A model generated the notes under the pieces. It was given only the letters and a program-made list of their open reading frames with translations. It did no database searches and was not told the DNA's origin. Positions 7,559 through 15,518 of a stretch of DNA of 64,000 bases are shown in pieces. Numbering within the stretch: the first letter of the stretch is position 1; each line of letters starts with the position of its first letter. This DNA comes from MED-G116 sp038107835 (GTDB taxonomy: Bacteria; Pseudomonadota; Alphaproteobacteria; Puniceispirillales; Puniceispirillaceae). The stretch spans positions 1-64,000 of the forward strand of contig JAYNHH010000003.1 of NCBI GenBank assembly GCA_038107835.1. Reading direction: 5' to 3'. The translations under genes and the position numbers were made by a program.

Positions 7559-8460
7559 CCAGCGACTGGGAAATGCACTGCAACCGCTCCGGTTTCGGGG
7601 CTGGTGTGATCAATCGACACGCGCGTATCATCCAGATAACGCAGGCTGCCAAACACGTCCGGGTCAGCCGTCTGGCCGCGTTGCCGCAGCATAATCTGCT
7701 GACTCATCTCAAGGCCTGCATCAAAACCTGCATGAATGCCCGTCGGGGTTGCCGGCTCACAGTCATGGGCGTGTGCCAGCGCCGCCTCCGCAGTCATCTC
7801 TGCGGCGTTGCCATTGCCCCTGTCGACAAGCATCGCCTCAAGAGCGCATACATGGCTGAACGGTGCCAGCAGGGCCGCACCACCATCCCATCGCCCTCGC
7901 AGAAACCAGGCGATATAGGCAATCGCTGCATCAGCGTAAGACAGCTTGCCGCCAATCGCAAAACCAGTTGCGGACAGCATGTCGTCAGTCCAGGCCAGAT
8001 GCGCCTGAAGCTGCAGGATCACTGTGGGAAGGGCTGCTTTCATCCCAGCCTCTGTCCAATCAGGCTCAAAATACAGCGCCCCACGGTCAGCGATGAATTC
8101 TGGTGGCGCGGTACCGATTGCCGATGTGATGACAATCCGCACGGCCAGATCAAACATCGCCGTTTCCGCCCAGCCGGCCAATGCCATTGCCTGTCCAACA
8201 CAGCCATCGGGAAACAGTGCGTCAGCGTGGCCAGCCGAAGCAATGGCGCGAATGATGTTCTGGCTGTCACAATGAATATCGGCACCAATCTGCAGCACCG
8301 GCACCCGGCGGTAATTCGCTGTCAATGGCATCAGCAGCGGCTTGGGTGGCAGACGTGGGATCTCCACCGAATGCCAATCAGCTGCGGCGATGCCAAGGGC
8401 AAAGCGAACCTTCTGGGCAACAGGCGATTGCGGGTAATGATGCAAAATGAGGTCAGTCAT
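7537..8460 (-). CDS. Glutathione S-transferase family protein
   Basis: The N-terminal thioredoxin-like domain (residues 1-80) starts LILHHYPQSPVAQKVRFALG and has the cis-Pro loop RRVPVLQIG and the glutathione gamma-Glu site CDSQNII. An all-helical domain follows with YADAAIAYIAWFLRG. The total of 307 residues is longer than a standard GST (about 200-230); the extra roughly 80 C-terminal residues are unassigned. The family conjugates or reduces substrates with glutathione, but the substrate here is unknown. It overlaps the convergent YheT gene at its 3' end. Confidence 0.85.
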   Translation of the reverse strand: MTDLILHHYPQSPVAQKVRFALGIAAADWHSVEIPRLPPKPLLMPLTANYRRVPVLQIGADIHCDSQNIIRAIASAGHADALFPDGCVGQAMALAGWAETAMFDLAVRIVITSAIGTAPPEFIADRGALYFEPDWTEAGMKAALPTVILQLQAHLAWTDDMLSATGFAIGGKLSYADAAIAYIAWFLRGRWDGGAALLAPFSHVCALEAMLVDRGNGNAAEMTAEAALAHAHDCEPATPTGIHAGFDAGLEMSQQIMLRQRGQTADPDVFGSLRYLDDTRVSIDHTSPETGAVAVHFPVAGYVVSAA

Positions 8461-8579
8461 GGGACGGTCACCAGTTTTCGGTCAATCTATCGTGGGACAA
8501 TGCACAGGTGACAGCATGCCGGAAAGGCCGGGCAAAGACCAGCCATCTGCTTGCAGCCATGGTTTCTGGCGCCAACTGG

Positions 8580-9077
8580 CTATGCCTGATCCCAAATCCG
8601 CTGACCCGGCAGATCGCCCCAGCCAAAAGCGTCAGGCGATGGGCCGTCACGCCGCAAAAGCGCCAGACGGTCCAGCGCCTCAGCAAGTGTGGGTACGATG
8701 CCGATCGGCACCCACCACATGACAAAATAAGGGCGATCAAGCGGAACAAACCACTGGGCACGGCGTTTCATGAACTGGCGATGCACTGTATTCCAGACAT
8801 AATGTTCAAGATCGGCACTTGTCTGCCAAACCGAAAGATTGACTATTTCACGTGGATTGTCCGAATGTTTGACTCCGGTTGCGTTGCCAGCCTCATCCTG
8901 CAACCGCCAGACGAAACCCGGACTGCGATCCGCAATGCGGTTCACCTTGTCAAGCGCATTCATGAAGCCAGCCATTGTCGGCGTATCCAGATCATCCACA
9001 GCCATGCCGATATTCAGCTCAGCCAGATGATGGCCATTGGGTTGAGTCACCAGAATATCGTCATTCATCGCAGCCAT
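8580..9077 (-). CDS. DUF3291 family protein
   Basis: This 165-residue soluble protein matches the DUF3291 pattern: HLAELNIGMAVDDLDTPTMA near the N-terminus, FVWRLQDEAGNAT, then NLSVWQTSADLEHYVWNTVH and WWVPIGIVPTLAEALDRL. The fold resembles a dimeric alpha/beta barrel of the heme-degrading monooxygenase type, but enzymatic function has not been assigned as far as I know. A second in-frame ATG at 9068 is a possible start. The gene is on the same strand as the GST gene, 119 bases upstream of it. Confidence 0.85.
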   Translation of the reverse strand: MAAMNDDILVTQPNGHHLAELNIGMAVDDLDTPTMAGFMNALDKVNRIADRSPGFVWRLQDEAGNATGVKHSDNPREIVNLSVWQTSADLEHYVWNTVHRQFMKRRAQWFVPLDRPYFVMWWVPIGIVPTLAEALDRLALLRRDGPSPDAFGWGDLPGQRIWDQA

Positions 9078-9192
9078 GTCCTTGCCGGGGCGTTGTCACA
9101 GGCAGGCAATCATAAAGCCAGGTCAATGCTCCGGATAATCACCTTGCTGTGATAACAGACATCCGGCCAGCTTAACCGGCCCATCTGCCGGC

Positions 9193-10485
9193 TCACTCCT
9201 CGCTGGCCAACCTTACCTTGACTGCGCGAATGGCCAGCCAGACGATGAAGGCAATCACCGGAACAAAGGCTGCCTTGACGACGATCAGGTCAATTCCCCA
9301 GCGGTCAAGCGGCAGGGGTTTTGCCAGATAGCCAACAAGCCCTACACCGTAATAGGTGACTGCAGCAATCGACAGGCGCTCCACCGTCTGCTGCAGATGT
9401 AACTGCGCCTTGGTACGGCTGTTCATTGAGGTCAGCAGATCGCGGTTCTGACGCTGGATAATCATCTCTGTCTGCGTCTGCAGCAGATCACCGGCCCGCG
9501 TTATGCGCGCCGACAGCTGGGCCAGCCGTTCAGAAAAAGCATGACAGCTGTCAAGGGCCGGCGTCATGCGACGGTTCAAAAACCCCCGCACTCCCTGAAA
9601 GCCAATCAGGCGGGTCAGCCGCAGCCCGGCAATCCTGTCGGCCATTATGCTCTCATAGGCCTTCGTCGCAGCCATCCGATAGGACGTCTTGGAATAAATT
9701 TCTTCCAGATCGGCAGCCTGCGCCGTCAATGTGGAAAGCAGCGTTTCCACCTTGCCGTCAGGCAATTTGATCTGTTCGGCCAGCTCGTTGGTCAATTTAC
9801 CGACAATATCCTCAATCTCGCCAAGTCGTCCGCCATTGTCACGCACGGCAGCAAAGCCAAGAAGCGCCAGCAACCTGTAGGTTTCGAGCTCAACAACGCG
9901 CTGCACAGCGCGGCCCATGCGGCTTGGCGGGATGTCACTGTTGAACAGCGCAACACGGGAAAAACCGGCAGCGTCGATATCAAAGGCGAAATGCAGCTGA
10001 CCAGCACCATCGCTGAACTGGTTGGCGGCAACAGCACGGCTGTCGAGCATGGCCAGCATCCTGGCATCATTGAGCGTTCGGGGCGGCTTTGCGCCCACTT
10101 CCAGCCAGATTGCCTGAAACAGGGTCGCTGGCGCTGCCCGCGCCCAGTCAAGCGGCAGACCGACAGCCTCCGGATCAAAGGCTTCGGGCAACAGACCAGA
10201 TCTGATCATCCGCCCTTTCTGGATGAAGGAGATTGAGAGAAATTCGGTGTGACGCTCAAACCGGAAGGCATAATCGTCAAACTCGACCCGGGCGAATTTA
10301 CTTTCCGGGGCAATCGGCGGCGACTTCTCTGTCTCAAGAAATGCATTCACATACGCAAGGAAACCGGCAGCATCATCATTGATCAGAAACACAAAGCGAA
10401 TGAACCGCCCTGCCCCATCAAAATCATGAAATGCGCGGGCATGTAACTCATCAGACAAAATGCGCCGTAAGTCAGGCTGGGTCAT
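9193..10485 (-). CDS. DUF3422 family membrane protein
   Basis: This 430-residue protein starts LRRILSDELHARAFHDFDGA, the hallmark of DUF3422. A long soluble cytoplasmic part with a coiled-coil region (about residues 215-365) is followed by two C-terminal transmembrane helices (about 375-393 and 400-421). The family is widespread in proteobacteria and has no known biochemical role. It stands alone, with glutathione peroxidase upstream on the same strand after a 90-base gap. Confidence 0.88.
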   Translation of the reverse strand: MTQPDLRRILSDELHARAFHDFDGAGRFIRFVFLINDDAAGFLAYVNAFLETEKSPPIAPESKFARVEFDDYAFRFERHTEFLSISFIQKGRMIRSGLLPEAFDPEAVGLPLDWARAAPATLFQAIWLEVGAKPPRTLNDARMLAMLDSRAVAANQFSDGAGQLHFAFDIDAAGFSRVALFNSDIPPSRMGRAVQRVVELETYRLLALLGFAAVRDNGGRLGEIEDIVGKLTNELAEQIKLPDGKVETLLSTLTAQAADLEEIYSKTSYRMAATKAYESIMADRIAGLRLTRLIGFQGVRGFLNRRMTPALDSCHAFSERLAQLSARITRAGDLLQTQTEMIIQRQNRDLLTSMNSRTKAQLHLQQTVERLSIAAVTYYGVGLVGYLAKPLPLDRWGIDLIVVKAAFVPVIAFIVWLAIRAVKVRLASEE

Positions 10486-10574
10486 GATTTCCTCACACAG
10501 CAGCGTGCCATTCAGCCGTCAGGACGGCCATGCCCGGAAAGCGTAGCACGACAATCACCAGCAAAACCAGCCAC

Positions 10575-11213
10575 CTAGCCGTCCAGCTGTTTTTCGATGG
10601 CGGCAATCAGCTTTGGCGCGTCTGGCCGCGTCGTCGAGCCAAACCAATCAACGAGGTTGCCATCAACGTCTATCAGATGTTTGAAGAAATTCCACCGTGG
10701 TGTCTTCAACCGGCCCTGCGCAGCCACCCACTGATAATAGGGATGCGCCTCCTCACCCTTGATGCGCACCTTGTCCGTCATCGGGAAATCGATATCGAAA
10801 TTGACTGTGCAGAATTGCTTGATCTCGGCTGCGGTTCCCGGCTCCTGGCCACCAAAATCATCGCTTGGCACGCCAAGAACAACCAGCCCACGATCACGAT
10901 AGGTCTCCCACAAATCCTGCAACGCGGCATATTGGCCGGTGAAGCCGCATTGTGACGCTGTGTTGACCAGCAACAGCGTTTTGCCGCGATAGTCGGCAAG
11001 CGGCAATGCGCCCCCCTCGATTCTCTCGAAGGTAAAATCATGTGCGCCCGCTGGCGATGCCAGCGCAGCATTGATGTTGAGCAGCAATACAGCCTCCATC
11101 AGCATAAGGACACCCCAGAAAAATCGACTTGCCCGAGCGCCAGGGTGACGTCCAGATGAGAGGGTGGCGGCGCTTTGCACCGTCTGCAAGGAGACCATCA
11201 TCATCCTCTCCAA
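10575..11213 (-). CDS. Glutathione peroxidase family protein, exported
   Basis: This thiol peroxidase reduces hydroperoxides using glutathione or thioredoxin. The active site is NTASQCGFTGQY with a cysteine (Cys89) rather than selenocysteine. The usual partner motifs follow: the conserved Gln in VPSDDFGGQEPG and the Trp in WNFFKHLIDVDG. An N-terminal extension with a hydrophobic helix at about residues 31-52 ending in ALASPAG indicates export to the periplasm. Several in-frame ATGs lie within the first six codons; the exact start is uncertain. The gene appears monocistronic. Confidence 0.9.
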   Translation of the reverse strand: MERMMMVSLQTVQSAATLSSGRHPGARASRFFWGVLMLMEAVLLLNINAALASPAGAHDFTFERIEGGALPLADYRGKTLLLVNTASQCGFTGQYAALQDLWETYRDRGLVVLGVPSDDFGGQEPGTAAEIKQFCTVNFDIDFPMTDKVRIKGEEAHPYYQWVAAQGRLKTPRWNFFKHLIDVDGNLVDWFGSTTRPDAPKLIAAIEKQLDG

Positions 11214-11387
11214 ATTTCATCACGGGGTTTTGACATTGTTCTGTAGATAGGTGATGCCAGCGTCAAATCAACGCCGCCCTGTTCCAGCCGGTGGCGGTTG
11301 GGCGACCGGCTTTTAGGTTGGTTTCATCCATAAACAGCCCCATAATACGGTTTCCGCATTTTGGCGAATTGTTACAGGACGTGCCAG

Positions 11388-11753
11388 ATGGACAATAACA
11401 GCAGCACAACCACCACAACCACAACCACCGGGAGCAGGGCTGAGGGAACATTTGACAGCGTGCTGGGTAAGGCAGGTGAGTTGTGGGATGAGACCACGGC
11501 AGCCACCGGCAAGGCGACGCAAACTGTTACCGGCAAGGTCAATGAGGCACTTGGCGAAGGCAATTTCGGTGAAGCCGTCGATGGTGTTGCCAACCGACTT
11601 GGCGAGACTGCCAGCGCGCTTGGCGAGAAGGCTGGCACGCTTCGCACCGAACTTGGGGGCAAGGCCGGTACCGCAGCCGAACAGGCAGGGGGATTTTTCA
11701 GCGAAAATCTGGATCATCTGATCACTTTCACCAAAGGATTGTTCGGCGGCTGA
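11388..11753 (+). CDS. Hypothetical low-complexity protein, 121 aa
   Basis: This protein is rich in Gly, Ala, Thr and Glu. It begins with a run of eight threonines after MDNNSS and then has degenerate amphipathic repeats of about 11 residues (GETASALGEKAGTLRTELGG). The pattern recalls stress-associated LEA- or CsbD-like proteins, but I cannot assign a family. ATG 11388 is chosen over an in-frame ATG at 11361; the codon bias and repeat pattern begin after it. There is no signal peptide. The 11.8-kb mini-ORF lies 95 bases downstream on the same strand. Confidence 0.65.
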   Translation: MDNNSSTTTTTTTTGSRAEGTFDSVLGKAGELWDETTAATGKATQTVTGKVNEALGEGNFGEAVDGVANRLGETASALGEKAGTLRTELGGKAGTAAEQAGGFFSENLDHLITFTKGLFGG

Positions 11754-11833
11754 ACCCAGCGCACCCGCGCCACGAAAACAGGTGACAGGCCCGGCATTAC
11801 CCCCTAAGGTTTTGCCCATTGTTCAAACAATCC

Positions 11834-11846
11834 AAAGGAGGTGATC
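11834..11846 (+). promoter_or_regulatory. Full-length Shine-Dalgarno (13 bases)
   Basis: AAAGGAGGTGATC is the exact complement of the 16S rRNA 3' tail GATCACCTCCTTT. The GGAGG core is 7 bases before ATG 11849. Such complete complementarity is far beyond the 4-6 bases seen elsewhere in this window and marks a very strong initiation site or a 30S-binding RNA. Confidence 0.75.
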
Positions 11847-11848
11847 TG

Positions 11849-11929
11849 ATGTCTAGTGAATTTCGGTTAAAAGCGCGTAACCAAGAGGTGACAACCAGAC
11901 TGATGAGCAGCCTTATCACGTCTGTCTGA
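11849..11929 (+). CDS. 26-residue mini-ORF in its own small transcript
   Basis: The product would be MSSEFRLKARNQEVTTRLMS followed by SLITSV, a basic amphipathic peptide I do not recognise. The support is the perfect 13-base Shine-Dalgarno 7 bases upstream and a strong intrinsic terminator 36 bases after the stop. Inside and just after the ORF, four segments GGTTA (11865), TAACC (11878), GGTTA (11942) and TAACC (11952) can pair as 1-2 plus 3-4 or as 2-3, an attenuator-like arrangement. Since no gene follows on the plus strand, this may be a dual-function small RNA or a stand-alone small protein rather than a leader peptide. Confidence 0.55.
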   Translation: MSSEFRLKARNQEVTTRLMSSLITSV

Positions 11930-11964
11930 CACCCATATTTTGGTTACTTGCTAACCATCACGTT

Positions 11965-11990
11965 AAAGGGAGGCCGCGGCCTCCCTTTTT
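11965..11990 (+). terminator. Intrinsic terminator (perfect palindrome plus T tract)
   Basis: Positions 11965-11988 form a perfect 24-base palindrome with core GGGAGGCCGCGGCCTCCC, followed by T to 11990. It ends the mini-ORF transcript. The convergent TPR gene ends 38 bases away, so it may also stop that transcript, although the opposite T tract is short. Confidence 0.88.
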
Positions 11991-12027
11991 CGATTCCTGC
12001 GACAGAAAACCAGTTGTAACCGCCCTG

Positions 12028-12579
12028 CTACTGAGCCTTTTTGTAGGCGGCGATGGCGTCCTTCAGATCCTTGACCTCACTGCAGTTGAAACTGCAACTC
12101 CTGCGCAACCGTGCAAGCAGTTCCTCGGCACCGGCAAGATTGCCAAGGGTCAGATACAGTTCACCCTTGTATTCCAGTGCGCCCTTGTGCTTCGGGTCGA
12201 TCGCCAGCGCCTTGTCGTAGGCCGCCTCGGATGTAACGTAATCACCCAGCTTGCGTGAGGAAAATCCGATCATGTTCCAGGCATCGGCATTGCCTGGATC
12301 GCCAGCCACTTCCTTTTGCAGAAACGGCAGCGCATCGGCAAACGCTTCCTGTTTGACCAGTGCGATTGCCTTGCGCATCTCTGCCGAAACACCATAGCTC
12401 TTATATTTGCCACCACTGTCTGATCCACTGTCCGATCCCGCGGCAAACGCCACGCTGGCAAAGCCGGAAATCACAAGTGCAAGGATAGCGGCCATGCCGA
12501 GGATGATCATCGCCCGCAAACGGGCTGCAGCTGCATCCGCAACGCGTGCCCGGGCGCGGGCTGTCGCCTGGCGCGCCAT
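12028..12579 (-). CDS. TPR-repeat protein, membrane-anchored or exported
   Basis: This protein has 183 residues from ATG 12579. A basic N-terminus is followed by one hydrophobic segment at about 25-46 (ILGMAAILALVISGFASVAF), which is a signal peptide or anchor. Two to three TPR units cover about residues 70-160, the clearest being NADAWNMIGFSSRKLGDYVT and the next unit AAYDKALAIDPKHKGALEYK. Two cysteines near the C-terminus (CSFNC) could form a disulfide. Its start overlaps the rhodanese stop as TAATG, which implies translational coupling. It is probably a protein-interaction subunit in the envelope; partners unknown. Confidence 0.8.
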   Translation of the reverse strand: MARQATARARARVADAAAARLRAMIILGMAAILALVISGFASVAFAAGSDSGSDSGGKYKSYGVSAEMRKAIALVKQEAFADALPFLQKEVAGDPGNADAWNMIGFSSRKLGDYVTSEAAYDKALAIDPKHKGALEYKGELYLTLGNLAGAEELLARLRRSCSFNCSEVKDLKDAIAAYKKAQ

Positions 12580-12950
12580 TATTCGGTGGCTCCACCGGCG
12601 TCTTTCCACGCCTGGAACCCGCCCGCATTGGAGACGTTGGTATAACCCATATCGATCAATGTCTTGCCAGTCAGCGCAGCCATGCCGCCAGCGGCACAAA
12701 CAAGGAGAATTTCAGCATCCTTGGTCAGCGCGGCATTATGAAAAGGTGTCGTTTCATCTGCGGCAAATTCGACAAATCCCCGTGGAATGTGCAAAGCGCC
12801 TGCAATCGTTCCGGTCTCGGCAATATCGCTGCCGTCGCGGACATCAATAAATACGGCCGCGCCAGCAGTGTGGCGCGCAATCGCCTCCTCAACAGCAATC
12901 TTCGGCACGACGGCATTGGCCTCGGCCAGATAATCCTGGGCAGTTTTCAT
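12579..12950 (-). CDS. Rhodanese-domain protein
   Basis: This is a single rhodanese domain of 123 residues. It has FIDVRDGSDIAETGTIAGAL near the N-terminus and the catalytic loop VCAAGGM with Cys85, which would carry a persulfide. The start is ATG 12950 because AAAGAGG lies 9 bases upstream; ATG 12959 sits directly on that site. The enzyme would transfer sulfur between a donor and a thiol or cyanide acceptor; the substrate is unknown. It is the first gene of a two-gene unit with the TPR protein. Confidence 0.87.
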   Translation of the reverse strand: MKTAQDYLAEANAVVPKIAVEEAIARHTAGAAVFIDVRDGSDIAETGTIAGALHIPRGFVEFAADETTPFHNAALTKDAEILLVCAAGGMAALTGKTLIDMGYTNVSNAGGFQAWKDAGGATE

Positions 12951-13099
12951 CGGGAACATCCTCTTTCTCGCGTTAACAAACAGGCACCTTGCTATCCGCA
13001 GGAGATAGGCATTCAAGCCCTGTGTTCAAGATCGTGAACAGCGCAATCTGTCATGGCTGCCGTCCGTCTCACGCAAGATCAGTTCGACCGACACAGGCA

Positions 13100-14017
13100 T
13101 CAGCCATCGTCACCACGCAGCGTTGTCGCCAGATGCGCGATATGATCTGGCGAGATGCCACAGCAACCGCCAATGATGTCGGCACCCAGCGCTGCCCATT
13201 CCCGGGCATAGCGGGTGTAGTTTTCCGGAGTGATGTCAGCGCGCAATTTATGCACAGAGGTGTTCGACCCCTGGTAATCCTCATCCATCAACGGAAAGGC
13301 GTTGGCATAAACACCGATCAGCGGTTCGGCCTTGCCATGCTGTCTGGCAAAGCGGTCCAATGTCGATCTAGCAAGCCGGATCGCATCAGCCATCACCTCG
13401 GGCTGCGAACAGTTGAACAGCAGCGCATCATGTCGATGCCGCTCCACGGCATGCAGCAGGTCAAGCAACGGCTCACCCGAGCGCAGGCGCGGATTTTCCG
13501 GATCAGCATCGGCATCCTCAAGCGTCACCGACACCCATAATTCGGCCGCGGCATCACCAAAAACATCAAGAAAAGCCGTCACCTCGGCAATCGAGCCAAG
13601 CGTCTCGCCGCAGAAAATATCAGCAACTGGCGCCAGCTGCCGACGAAACTGTTTCATCATCTGCCGGCCACGTGAAGAATCAAAAGCGCCGGGCAGATAG
13701 GAGCCAAACATGGGCGGTACGCTGGCGGCGACACGGACATGCCGTTCCGCGGCAGACGCCGCCTCGCGCGCCTCTCTGGCGGCGATGGTCAGCAGTTCAT
13801 CCGCCCGCTCAGCATATGTTTCCTCGCCGATATGGTGCGGAACCACAGCGTAGGAATTGGTCGAGATCACATCCGCACCGGCGGCTATGAAGGCGTCATG
13901 CGCTGCCCGAACAAAATGTGGGCCTTCAATCAGGGCAGCGGCAGACCATTCAGGTTGGCGAAAAGGGGCACCCATCGCCTCAAGTTGGCGACCAAGTCCC
14001 CCGTCCAGGATAATCAT
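13100..14017 (-). CDS. Homocysteine S-methyltransferase family protein
   Basis: This 305-residue protein begins IILDGGLGRQLEAMGAPF, the Asp-Gly-Gly start of the family barrel. It has ISTNSYAVVP and the three zinc-binding cysteines: one in FNCSQPEVM and the pair in IGGCCGISPDHI. The family moves a methyl group from S-methylmethionine, betaine or S-adenosylmethionine to homocysteine; the donor here is not determinable from sequence. It is a stand-alone gene with rhodanese/TPR downstream after about 150 bases. Confidence 0.87.
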   Translation of the reverse strand: MIILDGGLGRQLEAMGAPFRQPEWSAAALIEGPHFVRAAHDAFIAAGADVISTNSYAVVPHHIGEETYAERADELLTIAAREAREAASAAERHVRVAASVPPMFGSYLPGAFDSSRGRQMMKQFRRQLAPVADIFCGETLGSIAEVTAFLDVFGDAAAELWVSVTLEDADADPENPRLRSGEPLLDLLHAVERHRHDALLFNCSQPEVMADAIRLARSTLDRFARQHGKAEPLIGVYANAFPLMDEDYQGSNTSVHKLRADITPENYTRYAREWAALGADIIGGCCGISPDHIAHLATTLRGDDG

Positions 14018-14205
14018 GCTGTGTCCTCCAGGCCTTTACATACGATACGGTACGCACCGCAAAAAATAATTCTCCCGAATGTCTCCCCAGCATTCCGGCC
14101 CAGGGTAAACCGCATTATGCTGCTGTGGCAATATGGCACAGGCAGGACAGTGAAATTTTGTCATCGCCAGACAGTCTGCTGCAAAATTCAACCCCGGAGG
14201 GTGCG

Positions 14206-14583
14206 ATGTACGATGCAGGGCTTGCGGAACGCCTGCATGATCTGGTTGGCGGCATGTTCGAAATGGAGCTCGCCACAATGTTCGGCGGCTATGGTTTTTT
14301 GATGAATGGCCATATGTGCGTTTTCATCTGGGGTGACCGGCTGGTGATCCGGATTGGAGAGGCCGCGGCAAATGCGATTGCCAACCAGCCGCATGTCGGC
14401 CCGATGGATTTGACCGGCAGACGAATGCGTGGCTGGGCCACCATCACCCATGAAGGTGTTGCCGAGGGCGCGGCCCTGCAGCGTTATGTCGATATGGCAA
14501 TCCTGTTCTGTGCGACATTGCCGCCAAAGGAGGCCAAACCAAAAGCGAAGGGATCACGCAAGACAACGCGCAAACCGAACTGA
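14206..14583 (+). CDS. TfoX/Sxy family protein (N-terminal domain)
   Basis: This 125-residue protein has a TfoX_N domain, with LVGGMFEMELATMFGGYGFL followed by WGDRLVIRIGE and GWATITHEGV. The C-terminal tail is Lys-rich (KEAKPKAKGSRKTTRKPN). Full Sxy regulators of competence also have a C-terminal domain that is missing here, so a competence role is not implied. ATG 14206 follows CGGAGG by 5 bases. It is convergent with the small membrane-protein gene at 14589, only 5 bases away. Confidence 0.82.
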   Translation: MYDAGLAERLHDLVGGMFEMELATMFGGYGFLMNGHMCVFIWGDRLVIRIGEAAANAIANQPHVGPMDLTGRRMRGWATITHEGVAEGAALQRYVDMAILFCATLPPKEAKPKAKGSRKTTRKPN

Positions 14584-14588
14584 GAGCA

Positions 14589-14828
14589 CTATTCGAGGTC
14601 AAACCCACACATGCGGGCAATCGCCCGCACCACGTCCTGATTGCGAACGGCGAAGGGCAGAATGGCAATGGCAATCAGCATCAACACCGCCCAAATCAAC
14701 CAGGCCGACAGATCGGCATGTCGGGGCGGCGATGTTTCACCATTGTCACCGTCCGGTGACGACTGGCCGGACGACATGTTACCGCCGGGTAAGTCTCTGG
14801 CCTGTGGGTCGGGTGATGATGTGGACAT
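14589..14828 (-). CDS. Small single-pass membrane protein, 79 aa
   Basis: The first 38 residues are polar and rich in Ser, Pro and Gly. One transmembrane helix follows at about 42-62 (AWLIWAVLMLIAIAILPFAV), then a short tail with a single Cys. I do not recognise a family. The start is 6 bases after the stop of the 66-residue gene, so they form an operon. Confidence 0.55.
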   Translation of the reverse strand: MSTSSPDPQARDLPGGNMSSGQSSPDGDNGETSPPRHADLSAWLIWAVLMLIAIAILPFAVRNQDVVRAIARMCGFDLE

Positions 14829-14834
14829 GCGTCC

Positions 14835-15035
14835 TCACAGCTTCATGACAAATTCGAGACCTGATTGCGAGCCGACATAAAGGCCCGGTTTGCTCATCCG
14901 CAGCGAGACAAGAATATTGGCCCCACCATCGAGCATTACATCGACCCGGTCGCCGACAATCCGCACGATGGTGCCGGGCGCATCCCGGCCCGTGTCAGTA
15001 CAGTTGAGGGTCACTTTCTGGTCGATGGCAAGCAT
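14835..15035 (-). CDS. Hypothetical beta-rich protein, 66 aa
   Basis: This small soluble protein has alternating hydrophobic residues typical of a small beta barrel (LAIDQKVTLNCTDTG, PGTIVRIVGDRVDVML, GLYVGSQSGLEFVM). The Gly-Thr-Ile-Val-Arg-Ile pattern is PilZ- or SH3-like but too short to assign. It is followed after 6 bases by a single-pass membrane protein gene on the same strand. Confidence 0.55.
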   Translation of the reverse strand: MLAIDQKVTLNCTDTGRDAPGTIVRIVGDRVDVMLDGGANILVSLRMSKPGLYVGSQSGLEFVMKL

Positions 15036-15113
15036 GGCTGTCTCCTGTCAGCCAAGACTAGCACAGTTCCCGGCAAAACGGCACAGCTTTGCAAAGGCGC
15101 GGTTGCCGGCCCC

Positions 15114-15512
15114 CTATTGTAGATCGACCGCATGCGCTTTCAGATCATCAAGCGAACAGATATGCAGGGTCACGATGTTGGTGGCGGCAAGCCGCACCTT
15201 TGGCGCGCACCCTGCCTGGCGCGCCTGTTCCCAGCGGGCGGCGCACAGACACCATTGATCACCATGGCGCAGCCCGGGAAAGCCAAATTGCGGCATCGGT
15301 GTTGACAGATCATTGCCAGCCTTCTTGCTGAAGGCCAGAAACTCATCCGTCATGATGGCGCAGACTGTATGCACCCCCTGATCCTGCGGTCCAGTATGAC
15401 AGCAGCCATCGCGAAAAAAACCGGTGACAGGATCATGTGAGCAGCTGAACAGAGCCTGCCCAAGTACATTTTTCTGCCCTTCAGGGCGGCCATTTCCACC
15501 GTCCATGATCAC
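15114..15512 (-). CDS. DUF2237 family protein
   Basis: This 132-residue Cys-rich protein follows the DUF2237 pattern closely: NVLGQALFSCSHDPVTGFFR, DGCCHTGPQDQGVHTVCAIM, TDEFLAFSKKAGNDLSTP, and FPGLRHGDQWCLCAARW. No function is established for the family. The start lies 6 bases after the acyltransferase stop, so it is co-transcribed with it. ATG 15506 is an alternative start. Confidence 0.9.
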   Translation of the reverse strand: MIMDGGNGRPEGQKNVLGQALFSCSHDPVTGFFRDGCCHTGPQDQGVHTVCAIMTDEFLAFSKKAGNDLSTPMPQFGFPGLRHGDQWCLCAARWEQARQAGCAPKVRLAATNIVTLHICSLDDLKAHAVDLQ

Positions 15513-15518
15513 GCCTCC

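Noticed and set aside
7573..8511. 312-codon plus-strand frame opposite the GST gene
   Set aside because: It is the antisense shadow of the GST frame, rich in Cys, Arg and His, with no motif.
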